NCBI RefSeq assembly: GCF_004340525.1
Contig: NZ_SLWX01000024.1
Span: 1 to 32,283, forward strand
DNA length: 32,283 bases
From: Chromatocurvus halotolerans
GTDB taxonomy: Bacteria > Pseudomonadota > Gammaproteobacteria > Pseudomonadales > Halieaceae
Direction: 5' to 3'
Shown here: positions 22,784 through 32,198 of the stretch, in pieces
How the letters are laid out: every line of letters starts with the position of its first letter
Numbering within the stretch: position 1 is the stretch's first letter
Translations under genes and position numbers: made by a program
Notes under the pieces: generated by a model
What the model saw: the letters and a program-made list of their open reading frames with translations, nothing else
What the model was told of the DNA's origin: nothing
Database searches by the model: none

Positions 22784-24478
22784 ATGAAAACGGACACAAT
22801 CGATTTCACGGTGGATCACCTGGCCGAGACCCACGAGGTTCTTAATCAGTCGCGTCCGTTGGTGGACTACAACAGCTACCTCGGGGACAGCGCGCTCCGG
22901 GAGGGCGTGGTGCGCTACGGTGCCGCCTGGGCGGTTGATGCGCTCACGGATCACGGTGATCGCTGTGGCAGTGCCGAGGTTATCCACTGGGGTTTTCTTG
23001 CCAACGAGAACCGGCCGCAATTCCACAGTCACGACCGCCAGGGGTATCGGGTGGATGAAGTGCGCTACCACGACGCCTACCACAGACTGATGCATCTGGG
23101 TCTGCAGTCGGGTCTGCATAGCGATCCCTGGACGCGTCCCGGCGAGGGTGCGCACGTGGCGCGTGCCGCTCGCTACTATCTGCAGGCCCAGGTGGAGTCA
23201 GGGCACGGCTGTCCGCTGACCATGACCTTTGCCGCCGTACCCACGCTGCGACTGACGCCGCAAATCGCCGACACCTGGCTGGCAGGGGTGCTGGCCTGCG
23301 ATTACCAGCCCGACAATATCCCCTATTCGCAGAAATCGGCGCTCACCATCGGGATGGGCATGACTGAGAAGCAGGGCGGCTCCGATGTCCGCGCCAATAC
23401 CACCCGGGCCAGGGCGCTGGGCAGTGGTGGCCCCGGCGGCGATTACGAACTGGTCGGCCACAAGTGGTTCACATCGGCCCCGATGTGCGATGCCTTTCTT
23501 GTGCTGGCCCAGGCGGAGGGTGGACTCAGCTGCTTTCTTGTGCCGCGCTGGCGGCCGGACGGCAGCAAGAATCCAATGCAGGTGCAGCGCCTGAAAAACA
23601 AGATGGGCAACGTCGCCAATGCCTCTTCGGAAATCGAGTTGCGCGGCGCCCTGGGCTGGATGGTCGGCGACGAGGGTCGCGGCGTGCCGGCGATCATTGA
23701 AATGGTGGCGATGACGCGCTTTGACTGCATGATTGGCTCTGCGGCGGGTCAGAGGCAGGCCGTCGCCCAGGCGGTCAACCACGCGGCGGGCCGCGAGGCC
23801 TTTGGCCGACGACTGCTGGATCAGCCGCTCATGCGTAATGTGCTGGCGGATCTGCAGCTTGAGGTTGAGGGCTCGCTCGCGCTGATGCTGCGCATGGGCG
23901 CTGCTCTCGACAGCAGCCTGTCCGCCGCTGGCAATGAGCACGACAGGCTGTTACTGCGCCTCGGGCTGCCTACCGGCAAGTACTGGATCTGCAAGCGCAC
24001 GCCGACGGTGACCTACGAGGCCATGGAGTGTCTCGGCGGCAACGGGGTGATCGAGGACTTCATTCTCGCGAGGCTATACCGGGACGCGCCGATCAATGCG
24101 ATCTGGGAGGGCTCGGGTAACGTGCAGGCGCTGGACATGCTGCGCGCCCTCGCGCGCAGCCCCGATGTCCTGGACGCCTGGTATGCCGAGATCGATGCTG
24201 CCCGCGGACAGCATGTGCTGCTGGATTCCGCGGTTGAGCGGCTGAAATCGGCGCTGCGCGACACGGACGCCCTCGAATACCGCGCGCGCTCCCTTGTGGA
24301 TCAGCTGGCGTTGACGATGCAGTCTGCGCTGCTGCTGCAGACGTCAACGCCGGACATTGCCGACGCGTTCATCCGCTCCCGGCTGGATTCCCGTGGCGAC
24401 CGCAACTTCGGCACGCTGCCCTGCAATTCCGCCGTGGATACGCTGCTGCGACGCGCGGACCCGCACATTGCTGACTGA
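22784..24478 (+). CDS. aidB: AidB-like acyl-CoA dehydrogenase family protein
   Basis: 564 residues from the ATG at 22784; AGAGAGTGG lies just upstream. Strong resemblance to E. coli AidB, a DNA-binding flavoprotein of the acyl-CoA dehydrogenase family from the adaptive response to alkylating agents. Shared segments, recalled from AidB, include NQSRPLVDYNSYL near the N-terminus, CPLTMTFAA, IGMGMTEKQGGSDV, LVGHKWF, MTRFDC and INAIWEGSGNV. Domains in order: AidB N-terminal segment, alpha/beta FAD-binding core, helical C-terminal half. AidB may protect DNA or destroy alkylating agents, but the reaction is unsettled. The E. coli AidB is about 540 residues, so this is complete. Separate from the divergent membrane gene by 88 bases. 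Confidence 0.88.
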   Translation: MKTDTIDFTVDHLAETHEVLNQSRPLVDYNSYLGDSALREGVVRYGAAWAVDALTDHGDRCGSAEVIHWGFLANENRPQFHSHDRQGYRVDEVRYHDAYHRLMHLGLQSGLHSDPWTRPGEGAHVARAARYYLQAQVESGHGCPLTMTFAAVPTLRLTPQIADTWLAGVLACDYQPDNIPYSQKSALTIGMGMTEKQGGSDVRANTTRARALGSGGPGGDYELVGHKWFTSAPMCDAFLVLAQAEGGLSCFLVPRWRPDGSKNPMQVQRLKNKMGNVANASSEIELRGALGWMVGDEGRGVPAIIEMVAMTRFDCMIGSAAGQRQAVAQAVNHAAGREAFGRRLLDQPLMRNVLADLQLEVEGSLALMLRMGAALDSSLSAAGNEHDRLLLRLGLPTGKYWICKRTPTVTYEAMECLGGNGVIEDFILARLYRDAPINAIWEGSGNVQALDMLRALARSPDVLDAWYAEIDAARGQHVLLDSAVERLKSALRDTDALEYRARSLVDQLALTMQSALLLQTSTPDIADAFIRSRLDSRGDRNFGTLPCNSAVDTLLRRADPHIAD

Positions 24479-24522
24479 CGCGCGCCTCTTTCCCCATCAA
24501 CCTGCCCACGGTGTTTCTGCCC

Positions 24523-27500
24523 ATGCCCGTTATTGACACGCTCCTGCCCGGCCGTAAGTTCCTGTTTCTTCTACTCTTCATGCTGGCATTGTCGTTCCAC
24601 GCGCTGGCCGGGGACACAGGCAACCCGTGGGATGTCAATCGTCCCGCGTTTTCCGTTCCCGCCGACTCCGCGAGTATTGACGTCGACGAGGGCACCTGGA
24701 TGAGTGTCGACATGGCGCCGGACGGCGAGCATATCGTGTTTGATCTGCTGGGTGATCTTTACGAAATGCCCGCCACCGGTGGCGAAGCCCGGCCCCTGAC
24801 CTCGGGGCATGCCTGGGACATGCAGCCCCGCTACAGCCCTGATGGCCGCTACATTGCCTTTACCTCTGACCGCAGCGGCGGTGACAACATCTGGACCCTG
24901 GACCGTGACAGCGGCGACCTGCACCAGGTGACCCACGAATCCTTCCGTCTGCTGAACAACCCCAGCTGGAGCCCGGACGGCGACTACATTGCCGCGCGCA
25001 AGCATTTCACAACTTCACGCTCGCTCGGTACCGGCGAGATCTGGCTGTATCACGCGCACGGCGACGCCGCGAACACGGGCCAGCGCGTTGTGGAACGGCC
25101 CTCGCCCGCATTTCAGAAAGAACAGGGCGAACCCGCATTCAGCGCTGACGGAAGCGGTATCTATTTTTCCCTCAACGTAACCCCGGGAAACACCTTCGTT
25201 TACCACGAGGACAGTAATACCGAGCTGTTCCAGATACGTCGGGTGGATCTGCACAGCGGGGAGGTGAGCACGGTAGCGGGTGGTCATGGCGGGGCCGTCC
25301 GGGCGACGCCGTCGCCGGATGGCCGCCAGCTGGCCTACGTCAAGCGCGTGCGCGCCGCGTCCAGACTCTTTGTCAAAGACCTCGAGTCGGGCCGCGAACG
25401 CATGCTGTTCGACGAGCTGGACCAGGACATGCAGGAAACCTGGGCAGTGCATGGACTCTATCCCGGCATGGCCTGGACGCCTGACAGCCGCGAGCTGGTT
25501 TTCTGGGCGAAGGGCAGGATATGGCGGCTTGCCGTAGAAAGTGGCGAGGTCTCCGAAATACCCTTTCGCGTGCGTGACAGCCGATCCGTGTATCCCGCGG
25601 TACGCTTTCCCGTAGCGGTGGCGCCGGACACCTTCAGAACAAAAATGGTTCGCTTCGCGCAGCGCTCTCCCGACGGCAGTGCCGTGGTGTTCGAGTCGCT
25701 GGGACAGCTTTACATCAAGCGGGCAGACGCGGCACCAGTGCCGCTGACGTCGGCGCAGAAAGGGTTTGACGGCTGGCCCGTCTGGTCTGCTGACAGCCGC
25801 GATGTCTACTTTCTGCGCTGGCGTGATGACGAACTGAGCCGCGTACACCGTGTTTCGGCGCGGGGCGGAGAGGCCACAGCGCTGGAGCATGCCAGGGGGC
25901 AGTACGTCGAGCTGGCGCCGGGCATTGAGGGGGATGGCCTGCTGCTGCGCAAACTGGACGGCAGCCAGCTGCTCAACCCGGCCTGGTCGACGAAGCCCGG
26001 CCTTTACCGTCTCAATGTGAGCACGGGCGAGCTGCGTTTCGTCAGCGACCGGGGCCGGCACCCGCACGCGGGCCCGGAGGGACGCATCTATGCCCAGGAG
26101 CGTGCGGAAAGTGCCCAGGGGCGCGGCAGCAGCACGGCCGCTACCACACTGATCTCGATGACCCCTGACGGTCACGACATTCGCGTGGTGGCAGAGAGCG
26201 AGCTGGCAAGCACCATCCGGCTGTCGCCAACGGGCCAGCACGTGGCTTTCGAGGAGGGTCAGCACATGTATGTTGCAGCGCGCTCACCCAGCGGCGGCAC
26301 CCTGGTGCTGTCTCCCGAGCGGGCCGCGTTTCCCACGGTGCGCGTCAGCAGCGTCGGCGGCGCCTACCTGCACTGGAACAGGGATGGCAGTACGCTGAGC
26401 TGGAGCACCGGGCCGGAATTGCGCACCGTGCGGGTTGACGATGTCATGCAGTCTGGAACAACGCCGCTTCCACGGCGCACGGATCTGTCCCTGGCCGTGG
26501 ACGCCGCGAGGCCCGATGGCCGCCTGGCGCTGGTGAATGCCCGGGTAATCACCATGGACGCCAATCGGCGGGTGATCGACAAGGGCAGGGTGCTGATCGA
26601 GAACAATCGCATTGTCGAGGTCGGAGACGCCAGTCTGCCCATCCCCGAGGATTACCGGCAGCTGGATCTTGACGGCAAGACCGTCATGCCGGGACTGGTG
26701 GATATTCACGCTCATGGTCCTTTCGGTCGACAGGATGTGATTCCGCAGCAGAACTGGAACCTGCTGGCGCATCTGGCCCTGGGCGTTACCACGCTGCATA
26801 ATCCGTCCAGCACCGCTACCGAGGTATTTGCCGCAGCCGAGTACGCGAAAGCGGGAAAAATTCTCGCGCCGCGTATCTTTTCCACCGCCGAAATCGTCTA
26901 CGGGGCGAAGAGCACCCGCTACGCGCCGATAGACACACTGGATGATGCCCTGGCCCATGTTCGCCGGCTCAAGGCGCAGGGCGCGATCTCCGTGAAAAAC
27001 TACAATCAGCCTCGTCGCGACCAGCGACAGCTGGTGATAGAGGCGGCGCGGCGCGAGGGGCTCATGCCGGTTGCCGAGGGCGGCGCGCTGTATCAGATGG
27101 ACATGAACCTGATCGGCGACGGCATTACGGGCATAGAGCACAATGTCCCGCTGATGCGCATGTACGATGATGTCACGCAGTACTGGCGCCAGAGTGACGC
27201 CGGTTACACGCTGACACTGGTGGTAACCTTCGGCGGCCTGACCTCTGAAGACTACTATTACCAGGATACGGAGGTATGGAAGCATCCCATCCTGTCGAAT
27301 TTCGTGCCACCGGCGGTGCTGCAGCCGCGATCCGTACGGCGGCCGATGGCACCGGAAGCCGACTATCGCGATGATGACGTGGCGGCGGCGGCCAAGGTGC
27401 TGCTGGACAACGGTGTGACGATCAACACCGGTGGTCATGGGCAACGCGAGGGGCTGGCAACCCACTGGGAGATGTGGAGCCTGGAACGCGGCGGTTTCAG

Positions 27501-27771
27501 CGCCATGGAGGCGCTTGCTGCCGCAACCATCAACCCGGCTACCTACCTCGGCATGGCGCGGGACATTGGCTCCATCGAGGCTGAAAAACTGGCTGATCTG
27601 CTGATTCTTGATGCCGACCCGCTGCAGAATATCCGTCATACGGATCGCATTTCCCGGGTGATCCTCAATGGACGTGTATACCGGGCGCAGGACCTGGCAG
27701 AGGAGGTCACGGGCGAGGCTGCCCTTGCTCCGATGCACTGGCAGGGTAAGCCCGAATCGGACATACGTTAA
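24523..27771 (+). CDS. Exported TolB-like beta-propeller/amidohydrolase fusion protein
   Basis: About 1082 residues; I chose the ATG at 24523 because it begins the signal peptide (MPVIDTLLPGRKFLFLLLF), although a GTG exists 12 bases upstream and no ribosome-binding site is clear. After export, residues about 30-640 form repeated WD40-like/TolB (PD40) blades such as YSPDGRYIAFTSDRSGGDNIW. Residues about 650-1065 form an amidohydrolase domain with the metal-binding HAH (729-731), a candidate bridging lysine (ISVKNYNQ), IEHNVP and GGHGQREGLATHWEMW. A position usually occupied by a metal-binding His reads AEGG, which to my memory is shared in this fusion family. The substrate is unknown; prolidase-like or peptide/amide hydrolysis is assumed. 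The MAPEG gene follows within 18 bases. Confidence 0.88.
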   Translation: MPVIDTLLPGRKFLFLLLFMLALSFHALAGDTGNPWDVNRPAFSVPADSASIDVDEGTWMSVDMAPDGEHIVFDLLGDLYEMPATGGEARPLTSGHAWDMQPRYSPDGRYIAFTSDRSGGDNIWTLDRDSGDLHQVTHESFRLLNNPSWSPDGDYIAARKHFTTSRSLGTGEIWLYHAHGDAANTGQRVVERPSPAFQKEQGEPAFSADGSGIYFSLNVTPGNTFVYHEDSNTELFQIRRVDLHSGEVSTVAGGHGGAVRATPSPDGRQLAYVKRVRAASRLFVKDLESGRERMLFDELDQDMQETWAVHGLYPGMAWTPDSRELVFWAKGRIWRLAVESGEVSEIPFRVRDSRSVYPAVRFPVAVAPDTFRTKMVRFAQRSPDGSAVVFESLGQLYIKRADAAPVPLTSAQKGFDGWPVWSADSRDVYFLRWRDDELSRVHRVSARGGEATALEHARGQYVELAPGIEGDGLLLRKLDGSQLLNPAWSTKPGLYRLNVSTGELRFVSDRGRHPHAGPEGRIYAQERAESAQGRGSSTAATTLISMTPDGHDIRVVAESELASTIRLSPTGQHVAFEEGQHMYVAARSPSGGTLVLSPERAAFPTVRVSSVGGAYLHWNRDGSTLSWSTGPELRTVRVDDVMQSGTTPLPRRTDLSLAVDAARPDGRLALVNARVITMDANRRVIDKGRVLIENNRIVEVGDASLPIPEDYRQLDLDGKTVMPGLVDIHAHGPFGRQDVIPQQNWNLLAHLALGVTTLHNPSSTATEVFAAAEYAKAGKILAPRIFSTAEIVYGAKSTRYAPIDTLDDALAHVRRLKAQGAISVKNYNQPRRDQRQLVIEAARREGLMPVAEGGALYQMDMNLIGDGITGIEHNVPLMRMYDDVTQYWRQSDAGYTLTLVVTFGGLTSEDYYYQDTEVWKHPILSNFVPPAVLQPRSVRRPMAPEADYRDDDVAAAAKVLLDNGVTINTGGHGQREGLATHWEMWSLERGGFSAMEALAAATINPATYLGMARDIGSIEAEKLADLLILDADPLQNIRHTDRISRVILNGRVYRAQDLAEEVTGEAALAPMHWQGKPESDIR

Positions 27772-27789
27772 CCCACCAGGAGAAGAACC

Positions 27790-28173
27790 ATGGCTTTTAC
27801 TGCACTCGTTACATTGCTGCTGCTGATGCAGTATCTGACTTTCTCAATGCTGGTGGGCAGGGAACGCCTGCGGCACGATATCCGTGCGCCGGCGGTCACC
27901 GGACACGAGAGTTTCGAACGCGCCTATCGCGTACAGATGAACACGCTGGAGCAGCTCGTGGTAGTGGTTCCCGCCATGTGGATTGTCGCCGGGTTCTTTT
28001 TCCTGCCGATTGCCGCGCCCTTGCTGGGACTTGCCTTCTTCGCCGGTCGGGTGCTTTACCGCAATGCCTATATTCGCGATCCGCAGAGCCGTACGATGGG
28101 CATGGCGATTGGCATGCTGTCGATGCTGGGTCTGCTGGTTCTGGCGCTGTGGGGCACGATTGCGCAGCTGTAG
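27790..28173 (+). CDS. MAPEG family membrane protein
   Basis: 127 residues with four transmembrane helices. Family motifs are visible: the first helix start, FERAYRVQMNTLEQ (helix 2, with the Glu-Arg and Asn residues used for glutathione binding in the eicosanoid/glutathione superfamily), and GRVLYRNAYIRDPQSR. MAPEG proteins include microsomal glutathione S-transferase-like enzymes; bacterial members act in detoxification or are uncharacterised. AGGAGAAGA lies before the ATG. Probably co-transcribed with the preceding amidohydrolase gene. Confidence 0.9.
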   Translation: MAFTALVTLLLLMQYLTFSMLVGRERLRHDIRAPAVTGHESFERAYRVQMNTLEQLVVVVPAMWIVAGFFFLPIAAPLLGLAFFAGRVLYRNAYIRDPQSRTMGMAIGMLSMLGLLVLALWGTIAQL

Positions 28174-28447
28174 CAGGACTTGAACGGTATCGGACCGCAG
28201 CTCGAGCCTGCAGGGTTACAGACTGGCGGTGGTGCACAAAACGCGCTAAGGTTTTGCACTTGCACGAAAGTGCTGCCATGGGTTGCAGCGGGGTCAGCGT
28301 GCCCGGTTCACGTCGCGATTCTGTTTCTCTTGCGGCATCCGGTAACGGGTACCGCTGAATTACGACCAAGCAGAAAAGGGAGGATTTCGGCGCGACTGGC
28401 GCCGCGGTGCCACTTGTGGTGCCCGCGATGCGTCAACGGCCACTGTC
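28174..28447. promoter_or_regulatory. Leader/intergenic region before the osmolyte genes, with hairpins
   Basis: A 274-base region without a convincing gene. It carries two overlapping hairpin options: GTGCA[CA]AAAC (28232-28242) with GTTTTGCAC (28251-28259), which would follow the MAPEG gene, and GCACTT (28256-28261) with AAGTGC (28268-28273). They share bases, so only one can form at a time. Further on are the direct repeat GGTGCC and a GGCGC/GGCGCC-rich stretch near 28400-28425. A promoter for the osmolyte genes is expected here but I see no good consensus. No ribosome-binding site is visible before 28448. Confidence 0.35.
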
Positions 28448-30709
28448 ATGCTTCTTGCCACTGATCTCGACGGAACGTTTCTTGGCGGCAGCCAGATGGC
28501 GCGCCTCAGGCTGTACCAGCTGGTTGCTTCGCACCCCGATATCGACCTGGTGTTTGTGACCGGTCGTGGGCTTGAGCACGTACTGCCGCTGCTGGCTGAC
28601 CCCACCATCCCCCAGCCCGATTACATCATCGCCGATGTGGGCGCGACAGTCGTACACGGCGGCACCCAGCAACCGGTCTTTCAGATCCAGGATGATATCG
28701 AGCAGATATGGCCGGGCGACCGCGTCGTCGCGGAAGCGCTCGCGCACCTTCCCCACCTGCAGCGACAGGAAGTCCCCCAGGAGCGTCGATGCTCGTATTT
28801 CTGCGAGGAACACCACATCGACGATGAGGTACGACGCATTGTCGACCGTCTTGACTGCGATCTGCTGTTCTCTGCCGGCAAGTATTTCGATGTCCTGCCG
28901 CGGGGCGTCAACAAGGGACATACACTCACGCGCCTGGTTGACCATCTCGGCCTTGACAGGGAGGACGTCCTGGTCGCCGGCGATACACTGAATGATCTAT
29001 CCATGTACGAGACAGGCTTCAAGGGCGTGTGTGTCGGCGATTCCGAAGCCGGGCTGCTGGCGTCCACCGCGGATCTCGCGCGGGTCTATCATGCCAGGGC
29101 GCCGGGAGCGGGCGGCATTGTCGAAGCCTTCGAGTATTTTGGTTTTCTCGGTAGCAGTGGTATTGAAGCCGAGCTGATCCCGGTGACCGAGCGTGGCAAG
29201 TCCGACCTGGTGATCGTGTATCACCGCCTGCCTTACGAAGAGTTTATCGAAGACGGTGAGCGCAAGCGACGTCGTCCGCGGTCGCCCAACGGGATCATTC
29301 CCACTCTGCTGAGCTTCTTTGCCGACGGGAAGCCCGGCTCCTGGGTTGCGTGGGCAATCGATGATCCGGCGGTGGGCGAGTTCGAGGTTCACACCGAGGT
29401 GGACGTCAATCATTACCCCAGTCTGGTAGCAGCGCGTGTCGCGCTGACCGAGGACGATGTCGATATTTTCTACAAGCGCTTCTCGAAAGAGGCGTTCTGG
29501 CCAACGCTGCACACGTTCTGGGAGCGCGCCATCTTCCACGAGGAGCACTGGGGTGTTTTCCTGGACGTCAATCGCCGCTTCGCGGAGCGCGCGGCGGGTG
29601 AGGCGGCGGCCAATGCCGTGGTGTGGATTCACGATTACAATCTGTGGATGGTGCCGGCGTTTCTCCGCGAAATACGCCCGGATGTGACGATTGCCTTTTT
29701 TCATCATACCTATTTCCCCTCTGCAGACGTTTTCAACGTGCTGCCCTGGCGTCGGCAGATCGTCGGCAGCCTGCTGCAGTGCAACTACATCGGGTTTCAT
29801 ATACCCCGGCAGGCCGAGAACTTTGTCGATGTCGCACGCGGCGTCATGCCGGTCGAAATTCGCCAGCGCGTCAACTGTGCGCCGCGATTCTTTACCTACG
29901 GCTGTGCCGTGGGCCTTGAGGAAATGACAACCGAGATCGAGGTTGCCGGGCGAGCCATCGGCCTTGGCGCCCACCCTGTCGGGCTGGATATCGGACGGGT
30001 CGAACGGGCTCTGGATGATCCCGCGCAGAAGCAGCGTATTGCGGAGTTGCGTGATGAGCTCTCAGGAGTCCGCATGCTGCTGTCGGTCGAGCGGCTGGAC
30101 TTCACCAAAGGCATTCTGGAAAAACTGCATGCCTACGAGCGCCTGCTGGAAGAGAATCCGGAGCTGCAGGAAAAAGTCACGCTGGTCACGATCTGTGTGC
30201 CCGCGGCCAGCGGCATGAAGATCTACGATGAACTGCAGCTGCAGATTGAACAGACGGTGGGCCACATCAACGGCCGCTATGCGCGCATCGGCTGGACGCC
30301 GGTGCAGTTCTTCTTCCGTGCGGTGCCCTTTGAGCACCTGGTAGCCTATTACGCGGCAGCGGACGTCATGTGGATAACGCCTCTGCGCGACGGCCTCAAC
30401 CTCGTCGCCAAGGAATTTGTCGCTACCCAGGGACTGACGCAGGGCTGCGGCGTTTTGGTGCTGTCCGAGTTTGCGGGCGCGGCAGCAGAGCTGCGTGGCG
30501 CCATACTGACCAATCCGCACGACCCTCATGAGATGGTGTCCACCTGCTACTTCGCACTGAACCTCAGCCGCGATGAGGCGCGTCATCGCCTGGCCGAGGC
30601 ATTCGATTCGGTGCGCCACTACGATATTGCCCTGTGGGGCGAGGAATTCATGGCGGCGGTGCGCGAGCATGCGACCCTGCCTGAGGCCGACACGTCAGCA
30701 GGCGAATGA
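28448..30709 (+). CDS. ggpPS: Glucosylglycerol-phosphate synthase/phosphatase fusion (GgpPS)
   Basis: A 753-residue two-domain enzyme. Residues 1-240 are a HAD IIB phosphatase: DLDGT with Asp6 and Asp8, VTGRG at 38-41, Lys156 in GVNKGH, and GDTLND at 178-183. Residues about 253-745 are a GT20 glycosyltransferase. Its start (LVIVYHRLPYEE, then SPNGIIPTLLSFFA) matches cyanobacterial glucosylglycerol-phosphate synthase GgpS rather than trehalose OtsA as I recall them. It would join ADP-glucose and glycerol 3-phosphate, and the HAD domain would remove phosphate to give the osmolyte glucosylglycerol. The same fusion order is known as GgpPS from Stenotrophomonas. RLDFTKGI and PLRDGLNLVAKE are GT20 signatures. 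The next gene follows after 40 bases, suggesting an operon. Confidence 0.87.
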   Translation: MLLATDLDGTFLGGSQMARLRLYQLVASHPDIDLVFVTGRGLEHVLPLLADPTIPQPDYIIADVGATVVHGGTQQPVFQIQDDIEQIWPGDRVVAEALAHLPHLQRQEVPQERRCSYFCEEHHIDDEVRRIVDRLDCDLLFSAGKYFDVLPRGVNKGHTLTRLVDHLGLDREDVLVAGDTLNDLSMYETGFKGVCVGDSEAGLLASTADLARVYHARAPGAGGIVEAFEYFGFLGSSGIEAELIPVTERGKSDLVIVYHRLPYEEFIEDGERKRRRPRSPNGIIPTLLSFFADGKPGSWVAWAIDDPAVGEFEVHTEVDVNHYPSLVAARVALTEDDVDIFYKRFSKEAFWPTLHTFWERAIFHEEHWGVFLDVNRRFAERAAGEAAANAVVWIHDYNLWMVPAFLREIRPDVTIAFFHHTYFPSADVFNVLPWRRQIVGSLLQCNYIGFHIPRQAENFVDVARGVMPVEIRQRVNCAPRFFTYGCAVGLEEMTTEIEVAGRAIGLGAHPVGLDIGRVERALDDPAQKQRIAELRDELSGVRMLLSVERLDFTKGILEKLHAYERLLEENPELQEKVTLVTICVPAASGMKIYDELQLQIEQTVGHINGRYARIGWTPVQFFFRAVPFEHLVAYYAAADVMWITPLRDGLNLVAKEFVATQGLTQGCGVLVLSEFAGAAAELRGAILTNPHDPHEMVSTCYFALNLSRDEARHRLAEAFDSVRHYDIALWGEEFMAAVREHATLPEADTSAGE

Positions 30710-30749
30710 GTCTGCAGTATCCCGCGCGCGAACGACACAGGAGTGGACG

Positions 30750-32192
30750 ATGGCATTGCGTAATGCCGTACAGCTGATCTGTTATCCCGACCGGCTCGGC
30801 AATAACCTGCATGACCTGAGAACGGTTATCAACCGACATTTCTCCAACGCCATTGGCGGTCTGCACATTCTGCCGTTCTATCCGTCAAATGCGGATGCCG
30901 GATTTTCTCCGCTGACGCACAAGGAAGTCGATCCGCGCTATGGCGACTGGGGCGACGTCGAGGCACTGGCCGCCGATTTCGATCTCTGCGCTGACCTTAC
31001 CATCAACCACATTTCCGATGCCTCCGAGGAGTTCAGGGATTTCGTCCGTCATGGCTTCCGGTCGCGTTACGCCGATCTTTTTATCGACGTCGACAAGTTT
31101 GGCGAGATCACGCCGGATGACCTGGCGAAGATACACATACGCAAGGAGAAGGAGCCGTTCCGGGATGTCACTTTCGAGAACGGGGAAAAAGCGCGGGTGT
31201 GGTGCACCTTCACCGAGCACCAGATAGACCTGAACTACGACGCGCCGCTGGCCTTTGAGCTCATGGAGGACTATATCGCCTTCCTTGCCGGCAAGGGCAT
31301 CAAGCTGTTGCGCCTGGATGCCTTTGGCTACACGACAAAGCGTATCGGCACCAGCTGCTTTCTTGTCGAACCCGACGTTTACCGGCTGCTGGAGTGGGTG
31401 AATGACGTCGCGCGTCGCCATGGTGCGGAGTGCCTGCCCGAGGTGCACGATAACACCAGTTATCAGTACGCACTGAGTCGGCGTGACATGCGCCCCTATG
31501 GCTTTGCACTGCCGCCACTCCTGCTTTACACGCTGCTGGATGCCAACAGCAACTATCTGAAAAACTGGCTGCGCATGTGTCCCCGCAACATGATGACCGT
31601 GCTCGATACCCATGACGGCATCTGTATACCGGATGTCGAAGGTGTGCTGCCCGAGGACAAGATAAAGGTTCTCATCAACAACATTGATGCGCGCAGCGCC
31701 GATCCCATACTGCGCAAGTCCGCGGCCAACATCCACAGCGTCGGCGCCATTTATCAGCTGACCTGCACCTTCTATGACGCGCTCATGCAGAGTGACGACG
31801 CCTATATCGCCGCGAGGGCCATACAGTTTTTCACGCCGGGAATTCCCCAGGTGTACTACGTCGGTCTGCTGGCGGGCTGCAATGATGAAGAGCTAATGCA
31901 GAGCACGGGCGAGTTGCGCGACATCAATCGCGCGTATTTCTCGCTGGAGGACGTGGATCAGGCGGTGCAGAAACCCGTGGTGAAACGCCTCCTCAGGCTG
32001 ATGCGCTTCCGCTCCCACTACCCGGCGTTCAACGGACGTTTCGAGCTGCAGTACTCCAATGATTCAAGTGTGGCCATGGGCTGGCGTCACGGTGAGCATT
32101 ATTGCGCGGTTTTTGTGGATCTCAATTTCAAGACCAGCACCATTACCTATCTTGATGAAGCCACGCTGGAGGAGCAGACCTTCCGTGCCTAG
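30750..32192 (+). CDS. GH13_18 phosphorylase, probable glucosylglycerol phosphorylase
   Basis: 480 residues from the ATG at 30750 with AGGAG six bases upstream. It is of the sucrose-phosphorylase group (GH13 subfamily 18): VQLICYPDRLG at the N-terminus, nucleophile Asp190 (LLRLDAFGY), acid/base Glu231 (LPEVHD), Asp289 (VLDTHDG), and FALPPLLL. By my hand alignment to Bifidobacterium adolescentis sucrose phosphorylase, two acceptor-site residues differ: Arg135 appears as Lys132 and Asp342 as Ala333, while Tyr344 and Gln345 are kept (Tyr335, Gln336). That argues against fructose as acceptor. A glucosylglycerol phosphorylase of this subfamily was described from Marinobacter, and adjacency to GgpPS supports the same role. 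Phosphorolysis would yield glucose 1-phosphate and glycerol. Complete. Confidence 0.85.
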   Translation: MALRNAVQLICYPDRLGNNLHDLRTVINRHFSNAIGGLHILPFYPSNADAGFSPLTHKEVDPRYGDWGDVEALAADFDLCADLTINHISDASEEFRDFVRHGFRSRYADLFIDVDKFGEITPDDLAKIHIRKEKEPFRDVTFENGEKARVWCTFTEHQIDLNYDAPLAFELMEDYIAFLAGKGIKLLRLDAFGYTTKRIGTSCFLVEPDVYRLLEWVNDVARRHGAECLPEVHDNTSYQYALSRRDMRPYGFALPPLLLYTLLDANSNYLKNWLRMCPRNMMTVLDTHDGICIPDVEGVLPEDKIKVLINNIDARSADPILRKSAANIHSVGAIYQLTCTFYDALMQSDDAYIAARAIQFFTPGIPQVYYVGLLAGCNDEELMQSTGELRDINRAYFSLEDVDQAVQKPVVKRLLRLMRFRSHYPAFNGRFELQYSNDSSVAMGWRHGEHYCAVFVDLNFKTSTITYLDEATLEEQTFRA

Positions 32193-32198
32193 ACATTA

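Noticed and set aside
26284-27738. A 484-codon minus-strand frame opposite the amidohydrolase domain
   Set aside because: Antisense to a well-supported gene, without motifs or a ribosome-binding site; composition rich in His, Arg and Gln as in shadow frames.
28448-30709. Trehalose-phosphate synthase/phosphatase (OtsAB fusion)
   Set aside because: The phosphatase domain is N-terminal and the GT20 domain begins with the LVIVYHR and SPNGIIPTLLSFFA segments of GgpS, which differ from OtsA.
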